Below, piece after piece: positions 1 through 7,049 of a DNA stretch of 31,967 nucleotides (the stretch's first letter is position 1; each line of letters starts with the position of its first letter). The notes under the pieces were generated by a model that saw only the letters and a list, made by a program, of their open reading frames with translations, was not told where the DNA came from and searched no databases. The position numbers and the translations under genes are program-made. The stretch covers positions 1-31,967 of the IMG/VR virus record IMGVR_UViG_3300004097_000031, one strand, 5' to 3'. Source of the DNA: a virus.

Positions 1-1115
1 TATCCAGAGCTAACGTCATTACGACTACCACTCATCAGCATATATTCATGTGGAACATGTTCCACTTCCCAACAACCTTTAGGTTTAAGGACACTTGCTA
101 AGTTAACCATTACCATCAGTGATGACTTGTACATATTACAACTATGTTCCCACATCTTATCAACGTGCAATTTAGTTAATAAGTCTATAACAGGCGCTTC
201 TTCTTTATGTAAAACTAAAGAGAAACCACCATCCGATGTCATCTTACCTAATAGTTCAATATCATCTTTAGACTTGTTATGGTCACCTAAGAAGTAGTGT
301 GTGTATTTCTCACCATCGATAAGTGTAGCAGGTCTATTCAAGTCAGACATCTGATACGCCCACTTCTGCTGTAGCATTGTAGGGATAGGTTTTTCAGGGT
401 CCCAGTATCCAGTTTCATGTATTGAAGTAAGGATCCATTTATTACCGACCACGTCATTGACAGAACCTACCGAAGCAAGCGCAGCGTTTCTATCAGATAT
501 CGTGTTTCCGAATGGAGAGGTGTTTGGACCACCGTCTTCGAACAACTTGGTGTCTTTACCGCCTCTCGTAACTTCGACTTCAAATAATCCTTCACGCGCT
601 TCCAAGAGTGCATCCACTTCCTCCCATAACTTCCTATCATTAATATCCGTCCCATCACGTTTAAGCCACTCGTTGGCTTTCCATCGTTTTAGCCCACTGT
701 TTAAACCTACATGTAAGTATTTGTCATCGGTTAGGATTAACGTGTTCTTACACTCAGAGTATTCAAGTAGTGCCAGTAATGTTTTAACAATGGCTGTAGT
801 AGCGAGTACAGTGCCACAGCTAATGAGACCATCCACTAACGTAATGTCAGTACCGTCCTTAACCACTGTTCCCTCTTTAGCTTTAACTTTAAGACCTAGT
901 CCTGAATATTCAGGATCATACTCTTTATCTTTCTGTTCGGCACCAGACAACTTCTTAGCATAGCCTCTAGGCGTTACCTGAACAGGCACTCTAGCATAAC
1001 GCGTACTTTCTAATGTGTCAAAGCAGATTGCGTGTATACCGCCACCAGTGCCGCCATGCGGACGATGTTCAATATTTGCACTACTTATGTAGGCAACACA
1101 GTATTCTCGTTTCAT
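1..1115 (-). CDS. RNase HI-fold protein, probably catalytically degenerate (3' end outside window)
   Basis: The frame is open from the ATG at 1115 to the window edge (371 codons read without a stop), so the C-terminus is missing. Residues about 5-215 resemble RNase HI: a first strand followed by a GGTGGG turn, a helix with AIVKTLLALLE, the strand ILTDDKY, a long WKANEWLKRDG...LWEEVDALLE segment that matches the RNase HI handle and following helix, and a last helix SDRNAALA. By eye only the acid equivalent to E. coli D70 (TDD) is kept; the positions of D10, E48 and D134 appear to be S, L/A and A. This suggests a binding or structural role rather than hydrolysis. About 150 further residues look like an additional domain I do not recognise. 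The ATG overlaps the stop of the upstream exonuclease gene (ATGA), so the two are probably translationally coupled. Confidence 0.7.
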   Translation of the reverse strand, partial: MKREYCVAYISSANIEHRPHGGTGGGIHAICFDTLESTRYARVPVQVTPRGYAKKLSGAEQKDKEYDPEYSGLGLKVKAKEGTVVKDGTDITLVDGLISCGTVLATTAIVKTLLALLEYSECKNTLILTDDKYLHVGLNSGLKRWKANEWLKRDGTDINDRKLWEEVDALLEAREGLFEVEVTRGGKDTKLFEDGGPNTSPFGNTISDRNAALASVGSVNDVVGNKWILTSIHETGYWDPEKPIPTMLQQKWAYQMSDLNRPATLIDGEKYTHYFLGDHNKSKDDIELLGKMTSDGGFSLVLHKEEAPVIDLLTKLHVDKMWEHSCNMYKSSLMVMVNLASVLKPKGCWEVEHVPHEYMLMSGSRNDVSSG

Positions 1116-2056
1116 TTTTCACTACCCTTTTCTATCGGCGTGTGATTGATTGTTATCGGAGCCGTATCTGTAGAACTAGCATCAATGTGTGACGCTTTGA
1201 CTTCTTTAACAACTTTTCCCAATTGGTCAAAGACTTCTTTAACTTCACCGTGTGAACTGTTGATAGATTCGGCCACGCCTAACTTGTACTCAGGCTCAAA
1301 CGCACGACCAGCTCGCATCTTGTTATAAACAGCCATGTAATCTACTGTGTATTCTTCAAGCGGTTTAGCAGCTTCGGACCATGACTTAACCATCTCCATA
1401 GTACCGTCATAACCCAATAGACGAAAACAGTGAAGTATGTGATACATACGCGCAGTCTCATACCCTTCCCAAGCGGCATCGAACACTGCAACATGGTGCA
1501 ATGGCTCAGGACCTTTCCACCAACGCTGTACTTCATTTTCACTAGCAGGCGGAATTCCTAACGCACTAATCACACGCTCAACCGTTCTATGTGAGTCTAA
1601 ATTACGTGCAGGCATTCTGTAGTTTATCCCAGCATCCTTTAACGCATCACGTAGTATAACGTAATCGAAATCGGGACCACGCATAGGAACAACAGTAACA
1701 CCATTACGTGGATTCTCATTCATATACTTTGCAAATTGCTGCATACCGTCTTTGAACTTAGTCGTACCGTTCCATGTTAAGTCATATGCCTGCTGTGATG
1801 GAAACGCATTTCCCGGCTTTCTTGTATTCCACCAATCGACTGTTCGCTCGCAGACAGTTCGATTACCTTGCTCAGGATCGTTAGGATCGAAGTCAATGCG
1901 CCAAGTGGCAATAACTTTTAGTGTGTGGTTATCATAAAGCACGGCACCAATGGCAAGAATGTATGAACTAGGAACAACGTCTTTAGTTTCAATATCTAAA
2001 CCTAATGTATATCGTGGGATTTCTGGAACTATTGATAGTACTGACATTTCTTCCAT
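1112..2056 (-). CDS. DEDDh 3'-5' exonuclease (Rv2179c/DexA-like)
   Basis: This is a 314-residue protein with an exonuclease fold. The first motif is GLDIET (D21, E23), the second lies in GPDFDYVILRDAL, and the third is HHVAVFDA, an H-x4-D pattern typical of DEDDh enzymes. The pattern of strands and the WWN...P segment after motif I recall the Rv2179c-like 3'-5' exoribonuclease family and T4 DexA. It probably degrades single-stranded nucleic acid during phage replication or host nucleic-acid turnover. An ATG at 2107 gives a longer form, but the ATG at 2056 has AAAGGTAA just upstream, while the earlier one has no clear Shine-Dalgarno, so I choose 2056. The stop overlaps the next gene (RNase H-fold) by 4 nt. 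The terminator at 2124-2160 lies upstream, so a promoter in the short gap between is expected. Confidence 0.85.
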   Translation of the reverse strand: MEEMSVLSIVPEIPRYTLGLDIETKDVVPSSYILAIGAVLYDNHTLKVIATWRIDFDPNDPEQGNRTVCERTVDWWNTRKPGNAFPSQQAYDLTWNGTTKFKDGMQQFAKYMNENPRNGVTVVPMRGPDFDYVILRDALKDAGINYRMPARNLDSHRTVERVISALGIPPASENEVQRWWKGPEPLHHVAVFDAAWEGYETARMYHILHCFRLLGYDGTMEMVKSWSEAAKPLEEYTVDYMAVYNKMRAGRAFEPEYKLGVAESINSSHGEVKEVFDQLGKVVKEVKASHIDASSTDTAPITINHTPIEKGSEK

Positions 2057-2123
2057 TTTGTTACCTTTATTAGTAAGTGTGTACTTGTATATGATATATA
2101 TCTCCATTATTTTTTAATAGTAA

Positions 2124-2160
2124 CGACAAATAAAAAAGGGCGTGGGCAAAACGCCCACAC
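2124..2160 (-). terminator. Rho-independent terminator after the spanin genes
   Basis: Read on the minus strand, GGGCGT and ACGCCC (plus-strand 2138-2156) form a 6-bp stem directly followed by TTTTTTATTTGTCG. A competing stem GTGGGC/GCCCAC overlaps it. It sits just past the stop of the outer spanin gene. The T6-ATTTGTCG tail recurs at other terminators in this window. Confidence 0.8.
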
Positions 2161-2163
2161 TCC

Positions 2164-2637
2164 CTAATAGGCACAAAGCCGCTTCTGAACTTCTTCAATA
2201 GCCGCTTCTGAATCTACCCTGTCTTGATACTGTTGTTTTAGCACCTTTATGTAATTGACCAACTCCCACTCATACGCGTCCGAGTCATTTAAGGCGCTAT
2301 TCTCCGGCTCAAACTCTGGAAGAGGTAGCATAGGTTCCCGCAATACCAATTTACAGACAGGCTTCTCAATAGATGGAACCCAGCCACGAGTCTCTGCATA
2401 GTTGTTCAGCATAATCACATTCACGAACGTATAATTAAGATACCAGTTATAGTCGTCCACGAATTGGTAGAACTCCTCGTTATCTACGTAGGGGTTTACA
2501 TAGGCCCTTGGCGATGGCGGAGGCTGAACATCCTTTAACATCCCATTACCACGCACAGGAAGCTTCGGCGGCGGCGGGTGCATGAACGCACAGCCTTGTA
2601 ATAGTAACATGGTTAGTATTAAAACTTTTATCATCAT
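2164..2637 (-). CDS. Probable outer-membrane spanin subunit (Rz1-like lipoprotein)
   Basis: The 157-residue product starts with a short hydrophobic signal (residues 3-14) ending in the lipobox LLQGC, so Cys16 would be the lipidated first residue of the mature protein. The mature N-terminus is proline rich (PPPPK, then PPPSP), as is usual in Rz1-type o-spanins. It lies 8 nt downstream of a membrane protein with an i-spanin layout, with GTGGAG as Shine-Dalgarno. The two products would meet across the periplasm and fuse inner and outer membranes at the end of lysis. At about 142 mature residues it is much longer than classical Rz1, so it may carry an additional periplasmic domain. Another phage lipoprotein, for example one involved in superinfection exclusion, is the main alternative. 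Two adjacent ATG codons exist (2637 and 2634). Confidence 0.65.
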   Translation of the reverse strand: MMIKVLILTMLLLQGCAFMHPPPPKLPVRGNGMLKDVQPPPSPRAYVNPYVDNEEFYQFVDDYNWYLNYTFVNVIMLNNYAETRGWVPSIEKPVCKLVLREPMLPLPEFEPENSALNDSDAYEWELVNYIKVLKQQYQDRVDSEAAIEEVQKRLCAY

Positions 2638-2645
2638 TTACTCCA

Positions 2646-3086
2646 CTAATTATATTTGTTGATGGCCTCGGTCATCTTCTTCCTGAGAGCTGACTTGTCC
2701 ACAGTACGTCTAACTCTCTCTATAACTACGGGAGTCCGCTGTCCATTGTATGTTACACGTGGCGGTATTTTAGGTTTCTCTACGGGTATCCCCGTAGGTA
2801 CACACGCAACCGACAAGAGAACATTTTTCTCATCGAGTGTCTTCTGAACCTCTTCTAACCTCACTTCCTTTTTAGCTAGCTCTAATTGAACTTCCATCTT
2901 CTCTGTATGTAAAGCAAAGAAGCTTTGAGAAGCGTAACCTAAAAGAGCCAGCAACACTAGTATAGTCAGAATACAAATTCGCTCAACTGGCGATGTTCTG
3001 CTATTATCCGTTCCGGGTACGATTACTTCTTTAACGTACTCTAACACCAACGGCATGAATAGTTTTATCCAAGCATATAACGTCAT
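2646..3086 (-). CDS. Probable inner-membrane spanin subunit (Rz-like)
   Basis: The 146-residue protein has a hydrophobic/amphipathic N-terminal stretch (residues 5-24), one clear membrane segment (about 37-58, ICILTILVLLALLGYASQ) and then a charged coiled coil (about 61-92, rich in E, K, L and V). The rest is basic and proline-containing. A single N-terminal membrane anchor with a periplasmic coiled coil is the i-spanin layout, and the next gene encodes a proline-rich lipoprotein, which fits a two-component spanin. The Shine-Dalgarno AAGGTGA precedes the ATG at 3086, and a TTATATAAGG element lies directly upstream. The membrane segment is not at the extreme N-terminus as in lambda Rz, so the assignment comes from architecture and neighbourhood only. 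Confidence 0.65.
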   Translation of the reverse strand: MTLYAWIKLFMPLVLEYVKEVIVPGTDNSRTSPVERICILTILVLLALLGYASQSFFALHTEKMEVQLELAKKEVRLEEVQKTLDEKNVLLSVACVPTGIPVEKPKIPPRVTYNGQRTPVVIERVRRTVDKSALRKKMTEAINKYN

Positions 3087-3090
3087 TGCT

Positions 3091-3108
3091 TCACCTTATA
3101 TAATTTAT
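3091..3108 (-). promoter_or_regulatory. Candidate phage promoter element upstream of the spanin operon
   Basis: On the minus strand the sequence reads ATAAATTATATAAGGTGA just 5' of the spanin operon. TTATATA with a purine-rich flank recurs upstream of two other minus-strand gene blocks (near 6050 and 11560). The AAGGTGA end also serves as the ribosome binding site, so a transcript starting here would be nearly leaderless; the assignment is tentative. Confidence 0.3.
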
Positions 3109-3140
3109 GTATTTTTAACTTGGTCTTATGGAGTGCACCT

Positions 3141-4445
3141 ATGTACAATATCAAAGGGTTTATTGGAATAACGGCATTAGCCAACAACACACCCAACAAC
3201 GTCTCGGCCTTAGGCGAGTTATCTAATATGTCTCTGTCCTACGCAACAGAGAAAGGCAAGTACAATAAAGCGGATGCTGACAATGTAGAATTAACTACAT
3301 TCACCAGTAAGACCGACGGAGTAACTGTAGAAACACCAGCAGCCTATCATGCCCACATTCTTGACGTAGCACAATGGATATTTGATAATTCTATCAGCGG
3401 CAATATCACAGACGATTCAGAACGATTCAGAACGTTATTCCTTTCTGAATTTCAGACAGATATCGGTGATGTTGAATTTGGAGACATGGTTACCGCTAAA
3501 AGTAACTGGATGCCAGCGTACATTACGTGGGATCTAATTAACGGCACTGAAGAGAACGAGATTAGAATCTGGTTTAATGACGAAGCCTTTAAAGCGCAGT
3601 ACGATGATTACGAAATAACAGTAATACCGCCAGTAACTGATGTCGATACATTCATGAAGACATTAGAATACGTTAAGCCAGCACTAGCCGCCTTTAACTT
3701 GCCTGAACACGATCTCAAAGTGACGGCGTTAGCACTAGAGAATCCGTATTCGTTCCGAGTGACTAATGATTATGATTGGTATGATCGTGAAGATGAGAAC
3801 GCTACGCTTGAAACTTACTGGACAGTTGTTATATACGGCGTTGCCGGAAACAATCCGTTAGTAATTAAAGAAGCGATTGCAGAGTACATTTTAGCGAATT
3901 CAGATTACCCTAAAGATGATTGGATCAACGTATTTCCGGATATATTCACATCGACTGAATTCACTATAGTTCCGCTTTGGCACTTAAGAAGCATACCTGA
4001 CGAGAGTGTCCGTGGACAATTATACTCCCCTATAGTACCATACAATACCATTGGGACGCTAGCGGAAAAGTATATAAAAGTCTCTGAAAGCGGGCATGTT
4101 AAGAAATATTTAGAAATCTCAACAGTCCATTACAAGTCATTGGCCTTTGTAGCAGCAGGCGGTATCGAGAATCGTGACGATAAGTATAATCTCAGCGATT
4201 ACTTCCCTGAATATGCTTTAATAGCATCGTCATCTGCAGACTTCAACCGCATGAGTAAGTTCACTACTGATTGGATATTCATGTTACAGAGCGCAGTCAT
4301 TGCAGCGGAAGAGATGGATGAGTATTCTTATCTTGATGTTCAGTTCGCACGTATAGAACGTGACGGATTAAACTATGTTGGGTTCACGTATAACGACGTG
4401 CTATATTTAGTACTCGCACGTCAATCAATGGAAGAGGCAATCTAA
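3141..4445 (+). CDS. Unrecognised protein, probably a virion component
   Basis: I do not recognise this 434-residue protein. The ATG at 3141 has GGAG 7 nt upstream; an in-frame TTG at 3120 is possible but lacks support. The sequence is acidic and rich in aromatic residues and beta-branched residues, with no signal peptide, membrane segment or coiled coil. The start MYNIKGFIGITALANN is followed by a Ser/Thr/Asn-rich stretch. It forms a two-gene plus-strand unit with the next ORF (stop TAA followed by one base and the next ATG), ending at a shared terminator. Size, composition and the company of structural genes suggest a tail or baseplate component, which is inference. A perfect 10-nt tandem repeat (CGATTCAGAA twice) lies at about 3414-3433 and encodes part of DDSERFRT. 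Confidence 0.8.
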   Translation: MYNIKGFIGITALANNTPNNVSALGELSNMSLSYATEKGKYNKADADNVELTTFTSKTDGVTVETPAAYHAHILDVAQWIFDNSISGNITDDSERFRTLFLSEFQTDIGDVEFGDMVTAKSNWMPAYITWDLINGTEENEIRIWFNDEAFKAQYDDYEITVIPPVTDVDTFMKTLEYVKPALAAFNLPEHDLKVTALALENPYSFRVTNDYDWYDREDENATLETYWTVVIYGVAGNNPLVIKEAIAEYILANSDYPKDDWINVFPDIFTSTEFTIVPLWHLRSIPDESVRGQLYSPIVPYNTIGTLAEKYIKVSESGHVKKYLEISTVHYKSLAFVAAGGIENRDDKYNLSDYFPEYALIASSSADFNRMSKFTTDWIFMLQSAVIAAEEMDEYSYLDVQFARIERDGLNYVGFTYNDVLYLVLARQSMEEAI

Positions 4446-4446
4446 T

Positions 4447-5097
4447 ATGGCAGACGCCCGCATCAGATTTTTGATAACCCCTCCGGTACACACTACTGGG
4501 GTGTATTCTTTATATAGTCCGTGGACTGTGGCCCTTACGGATGTTTATCGTTGTCATGCGATACGTTCTTTTGATGAGCTAATACGTAAAGGTATAGATG
4601 TCTATGCCGATTATTATGAACCGATGGGTGTGTCGGAATCTATATACAAAGAAGACCTAGCATTAGGCGCTTCTATAGTTACGCTCATATCTGCCGTTAA
4701 TGAATATCTATACGTACCTAACACATACATTGAATCATATCCGGGAATGTCAGGTATAAAGTACTCACGTAAATGTGTTTTACTTGACTTAGGCCCTCTC
4801 CCAGATAACTTCAGCATTACTTACTTACTTGATGATATACAGTCGTTAATAAAGAAAGGTGCAGGTGTAGTGGAAGAACAAGTTAATATAAGAATGGCTA
4901 CGATTCCAATGACGACTACTGTCACGCACGAAGACCACATTCAATTGGAGGCGACAAGACGTGCCGCAATACAACTGCATGTGCCTTTAGCAGTTCAGTT
5001 GTCAGAACAGACAGCTAGAGCTGACGCACTTCAGGAACAAAACGATTTACTGCTAAACGTAATATCTGAACATCCTGAACTGTTCACAGAACTGTAG
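4447..5097 (+). CDS. Unrecognised protein coupled to the preceding gene
   Basis: This 216-residue protein is not recognised. Its ATG lies one base after the stop of the preceding gene, with GGAAGAGG 10-17 nt upstream inside that gene, so translational coupling is likely. The first 130 residues are rich in Tyr and hydrophobic residues (MADARIRFLITPPVHTTGVY start). The last 50 residues (LEATRRAAIQLHVPLAVQLS onward) look helical and could form a short coiled coil with QTARADALQEQNDLL. That layout would suit a small tail or baseplate assembly protein, but nothing diagnostic is visible. Transcription of the pair would end at the bidirectional hairpin immediately downstream. Confidence 0.78.
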   Translation: MADARIRFLITPPVHTTGVYSLYSPWTVALTDVYRCHAIRSFDELIRKGIDVYADYYEPMGVSESIYKEDLALGASIVTLISAVNEYLYVPNTYIESYPGMSGIKYSRKCVLLDLGPLPDNFSITYLLDDIQSLIKKGAGVVEEQVNIRMATIPMTTTVTHEDHIQLEATRRAAIQLHVPLAVQLSEQTARADALQEQNDLLLNVISEHPELFTEL

Positions 5098-5100
5098 CGA

Positions 5101-5140
5101 CAAAAAAAAGAGGGGAGCCGAGGCTCCTCTTTTTTATTTG
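5101..5140. terminator. Bidirectional terminator between converging genes
   Basis: The stem AGGGGAGC/GCTCCTCT (5111-5130, loop CGAG) is flanked by A8 on the left and T6ATTTG on the right, so it can terminate both the plus-strand pair ending at 5097 and the minus-strand transglycosylase gene ending at 5154. On the minus strand the T-run is followed by GTCGC. Confidence 0.88.
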
Positions 5141-5153
5141 CTATTATATAGAA

Positions 5154-6035
5154 CTACACTAACCAACGTCTGTCAGTTAACGGTGTAACTGTCTTATAGG
5201 ACTGTCCACCATGATGCTTATGACCGTTTATAAGTAAGTCGTCAGTCATTGGCAAATCTGCAATAGTTAGCGGTATATTAACTTTAGCCAACACTTGCTC
5301 TACGAAATCAGGCCCCCATTTACGAAGCTCCTCATCCGCCGCACATACCCAGTATTCAATAGCAGCATCAGCATACTCAGTTAGGAACGCATCCATGTGT
5401 GAATTGTAGGCAGTTAGTGCGCGGTCAGAATACTTACCATAGGCACGTAATACTTTATCATTGATGTAGTCTTTAAACTCATTTACAGTTCTTGATTTAC
5501 CATCCTTATAAAAGATAGAAGTATTGTATCGAGCAAGTCTAGGGTAAATGTCTGCAATAGCTAAATCGTGGTCGACTGACTCTAATGCGGCAACACGACG
5601 CGGCGCTATAAAATGTGCCATGTAAAGATCAATAAGGGTAGGCTCTCTATCCATCTTCTTTAACAACACACGGTAATTCTCCTTTAAATACTCAGCACCC
5701 ATTAAAGTGTTAGCCCATGCATCTGTTCTACCTACACGTCTAGTTAACCCGTACTGACTTCCATAATTACCTAATGTAACTCTCCATGTACGACTAGTGA
5801 ATTGAAACAGTCCAGTTGCACTAGTACCTTTAGCACTAACACTAGATCTAAAAGAAGATTCCAATGCTGCCATCGCCGCCAGATCTCTAACGTCAACACC
5901 CGTTAGTCTTGCGGCTTCGACGAATGTGTCCTCATGTGCAGCCCAAGATGCCTCAGCCTGTTCAGAATACGTTACTGCTATTAATGTAAGGCATAACGCG
6001 ATAGTTAAAAGTATTACTTTAGTGAATGTGTTCAT
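5154..6035 (-). CDS. Exported lytic transglycosylase (SLT/goose-type lysozyme fold)
   Basis: The 293-residue protein begins with a Sec-type signal peptide: a Lys at position 6, a hydrophobic core (residues 7-22) and an AEA site with likely cleavage after Ala29. The next 120 residues match the soluble lytic transglycosylase domain, with the catalytic Glu in MAALESSFRSS (E59) and the SATGLFQFTSRTW motif (73-85). It would cleave the MurNAc-GlcNAc bond in the periplasm. The C-terminal 130 residues are of unknown role. The signal core is rich in Ile, Leu and Val, unlike the weakly hydrophobic anchors of SAR endolysins, so ordinary export is more likely. It stands alone as a transcription unit between a candidate TTATATAAGAG promoter and a bidirectional terminator. 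It may be a second lysis enzyme beside the GH108 muramidase, or a virion-associated enzyme. Confidence 0.85.
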   Translation of the reverse strand: MNTFTKVILLTIALCLTLIAVTYSEQAEASWAAHEDTFVEAARLTGVDVRDLAAMAALESSFRSSVSAKGTSATGLFQFTSRTWRVTLGNYGSQYGLTRRVGRTDAWANTLMGAEYLKENYRVLLKKMDREPTLIDLYMAHFIAPRRVAALESVDHDLAIADIYPRLARYNTSIFYKDGKSRTVNEFKDYINDKVLRAYGKYSDRALTAYNSHMDAFLTEYADAAIEYWVCAADEELRKWGPDFVEQVLAKVNIPLTIADLPMTDDLLINGHKHHGGQSYKTVTPLTDRRWLV

Positions 6036-6044
6036 AATGGTGCT

Positions 6045-6057
6045 CTCTTATATAAAT
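6045..6057 (-). promoter_or_regulatory. Candidate promoter element upstream of the transglycosylase
   Basis: The minus strand reads ATTTATATAAGAG ending about 10 nt before the ATG at 6035. It shares TTATATAAG with the element upstream of the spanin operon. The opposite strand reads TATAAATA, the T4 late-promoter octamer, but that orientation faces the 3' ends of minus-strand genes, so I prefer the minus reading. Confidence 0.3.
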
Positions 6058-6112
6058 AGATACATAGCAAGTACCGCGGTGACAACTAAGAGTCACTGCG
6101 GCCTAGTATAGT

Positions 6113-6496
6113 TTAAGGGTTAACGTTTCGGATTTTACAGTCTGACAGGTATGATTGTCGTATCTGACATTTAACACCGCGATGGGTGGTTATTATTTCA
6201 GGACGTGGTCGCATGTCACCCAACTCAATATTGGAGTACATGAAACACTTCTTTCTTTTATCCCATTGTGCAGTCTTCATAAAGGACAGGTCGTCCAGAG
6301 GCAGTGCAGTAATGACATTACAGCGTTTAGCATATCCCTGAATTACCATCGCAGTCTGGCCCATTAGTTGAACCGTCTTAGTGAGGTTATGGAAAGCCAA
6401 CTCATCTAATATATCTGCTGCGTTGTATGATGTTTTACGTTTACGTGCGGGCTTGTCATCCAACGACGCCGCAACGATTTTAGCAACTGTAGACAT
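6113..6496 (-). CDS. Unrecognised small basic protein
   Basis: This 127-residue protein is not recognised. It has a basic patch near the N-terminus (KPARKRKTSYN), a helical middle part (DILDELAFHNLTKTVQLMGQ) and a C-terminal region with RGVKCQIRQSYLSDCKIRN containing two cysteines. No signal or membrane segment is visible. It is the last gene of the minus-strand block that includes the Nudix and macrodomain genes; its ATG lies 4 nt past the Nudix stop, with only a weak GGGAT as Shine-Dalgarno, so expression may depend on coupling. A nucleic-acid-binding role would fit the basic composition but is speculative. Confidence 0.7.
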   Translation of the reverse strand: MSTVAKIVAASLDDKPARKRKTSYNAADILDELAFHNLTKTVQLMGQTAMVIQGYAKRCNVITALPLDDLSFMKTAQWDKRKKCFMYSNIELGDMRPRPEIITTHRGVKCQIRQSYLSDCKIRNVNP

Positions 6497-6500
6497 GGTT

Positions 6501-7049
6501 CTATAATCCCAACGCTGTAGTTAACATATGACTTATACGGATATCGCTATCCAATATCTCATCCAAGGTCATCCATTTAATCCAATGGTGCTTTAACGGT
6601 TCTGGATTAGATAAGTCACCTAATTGTTGTGTGGTCTCATAGACGAACTCACATACATTACCGTAAGCGGGGTACGAACGGTTAGAAACGTCCATTAATG
6701 TTAGAGTGGATTTGTCAAGCTTGTAGTCCAGCTCTTCTGCCACTTCACGACACAATGCTGTTAGCGTATCCTCACCCATGTCAACTTTCCCAGACGGTAT
6801 AGTCAACATATTACCCTTAACATGATATTGGATACAGTACTTCTCACCATCACGCGCTATAAGTCCGACTGTTCGAACATCGGCATGATAGTTAATAGCA
6901 CCCACATGCTCGCGAGCTTTACCAACAGTCATTATACGGTCGTTACTATTATACCCATCCTGTCCATTTTCAGCCCCTACCGCAATATCAAATATGAAGA
7001 TATCCTTTATTCTTCGTGTACCGTTTGTTGTCATTTTACTATTTTTCAT
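6501..7049 (-). CDS. Nudix hydrolase
   Basis: The 182-residue protein carries a Nudix box: G87-x5-E93-x7-R101-E-V-A-E105-E106-L-D, which fits GX5EX7REUXEEXGU except that the last Gly is Asp. The preceding IPSGKVDMGEDT and the strands VGLIARDGEKYCIQYHV are typical of the fold. It would hydrolyse a nucleoside diphosphate linked to another group (ADP-ribose, NADH, capped RNA, dNTP or similar), releasing a phosphate-containing half with Mg2+ help. Substrate cannot be told from the motif. It is two genes downstream of a macrodomain protein, which makes ADP-ribose an attractive guess. The ATG at 7049 overlaps the upstream gene by 11 nt and has AGAAAG as Shine-Dalgarno; an ATG five codons in (7034) is possible. 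The N-terminal 55 residues are additional to the core fold. Confidence 0.88.
   Translation of the reverse strand: MKNSKMTTNGTRRIKDIFIFDIAVGAENGQDGYNSNDRIMTVGKAREHVGAINYHADVRTVGLIARDGEKYCIQYHVKGNMLTIPSGKVDMGEDTLTALCREVAEELDYKLDKSTLTLMDVSNRSYPAYGNVCEFVYETTQQLGDLSNPEPLKHHWIKWMTLDEILDSDIRISHMLTTALGL

Noticed and set aside
457-963. 168-codon open frame on the plus strand
   Set aside because: It lies antisense to the RNase H-fold gene, has no Shine-Dalgarno, and its product is a low-complexity S/P/T-rich sequence, while the minus frame is open over the whole 1115 bases with a recognisable fold.
3414-3433. Tandem 10-nt repeat CGATTCAGAA
   Set aside because: Only two copies, inside a coding sequence and not a multiple of three per unit; likely chance or a single old slippage event, with no sign of phase variation.
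6048-6058. T4 late-promoter octamer TATAAATA on the plus strand
   Set aside because: Downstream on that strand there are only the 3' ends of minus-strand genes, so it would make antisense RNA; the minus-strand reading fits the gene start at 6035 better.
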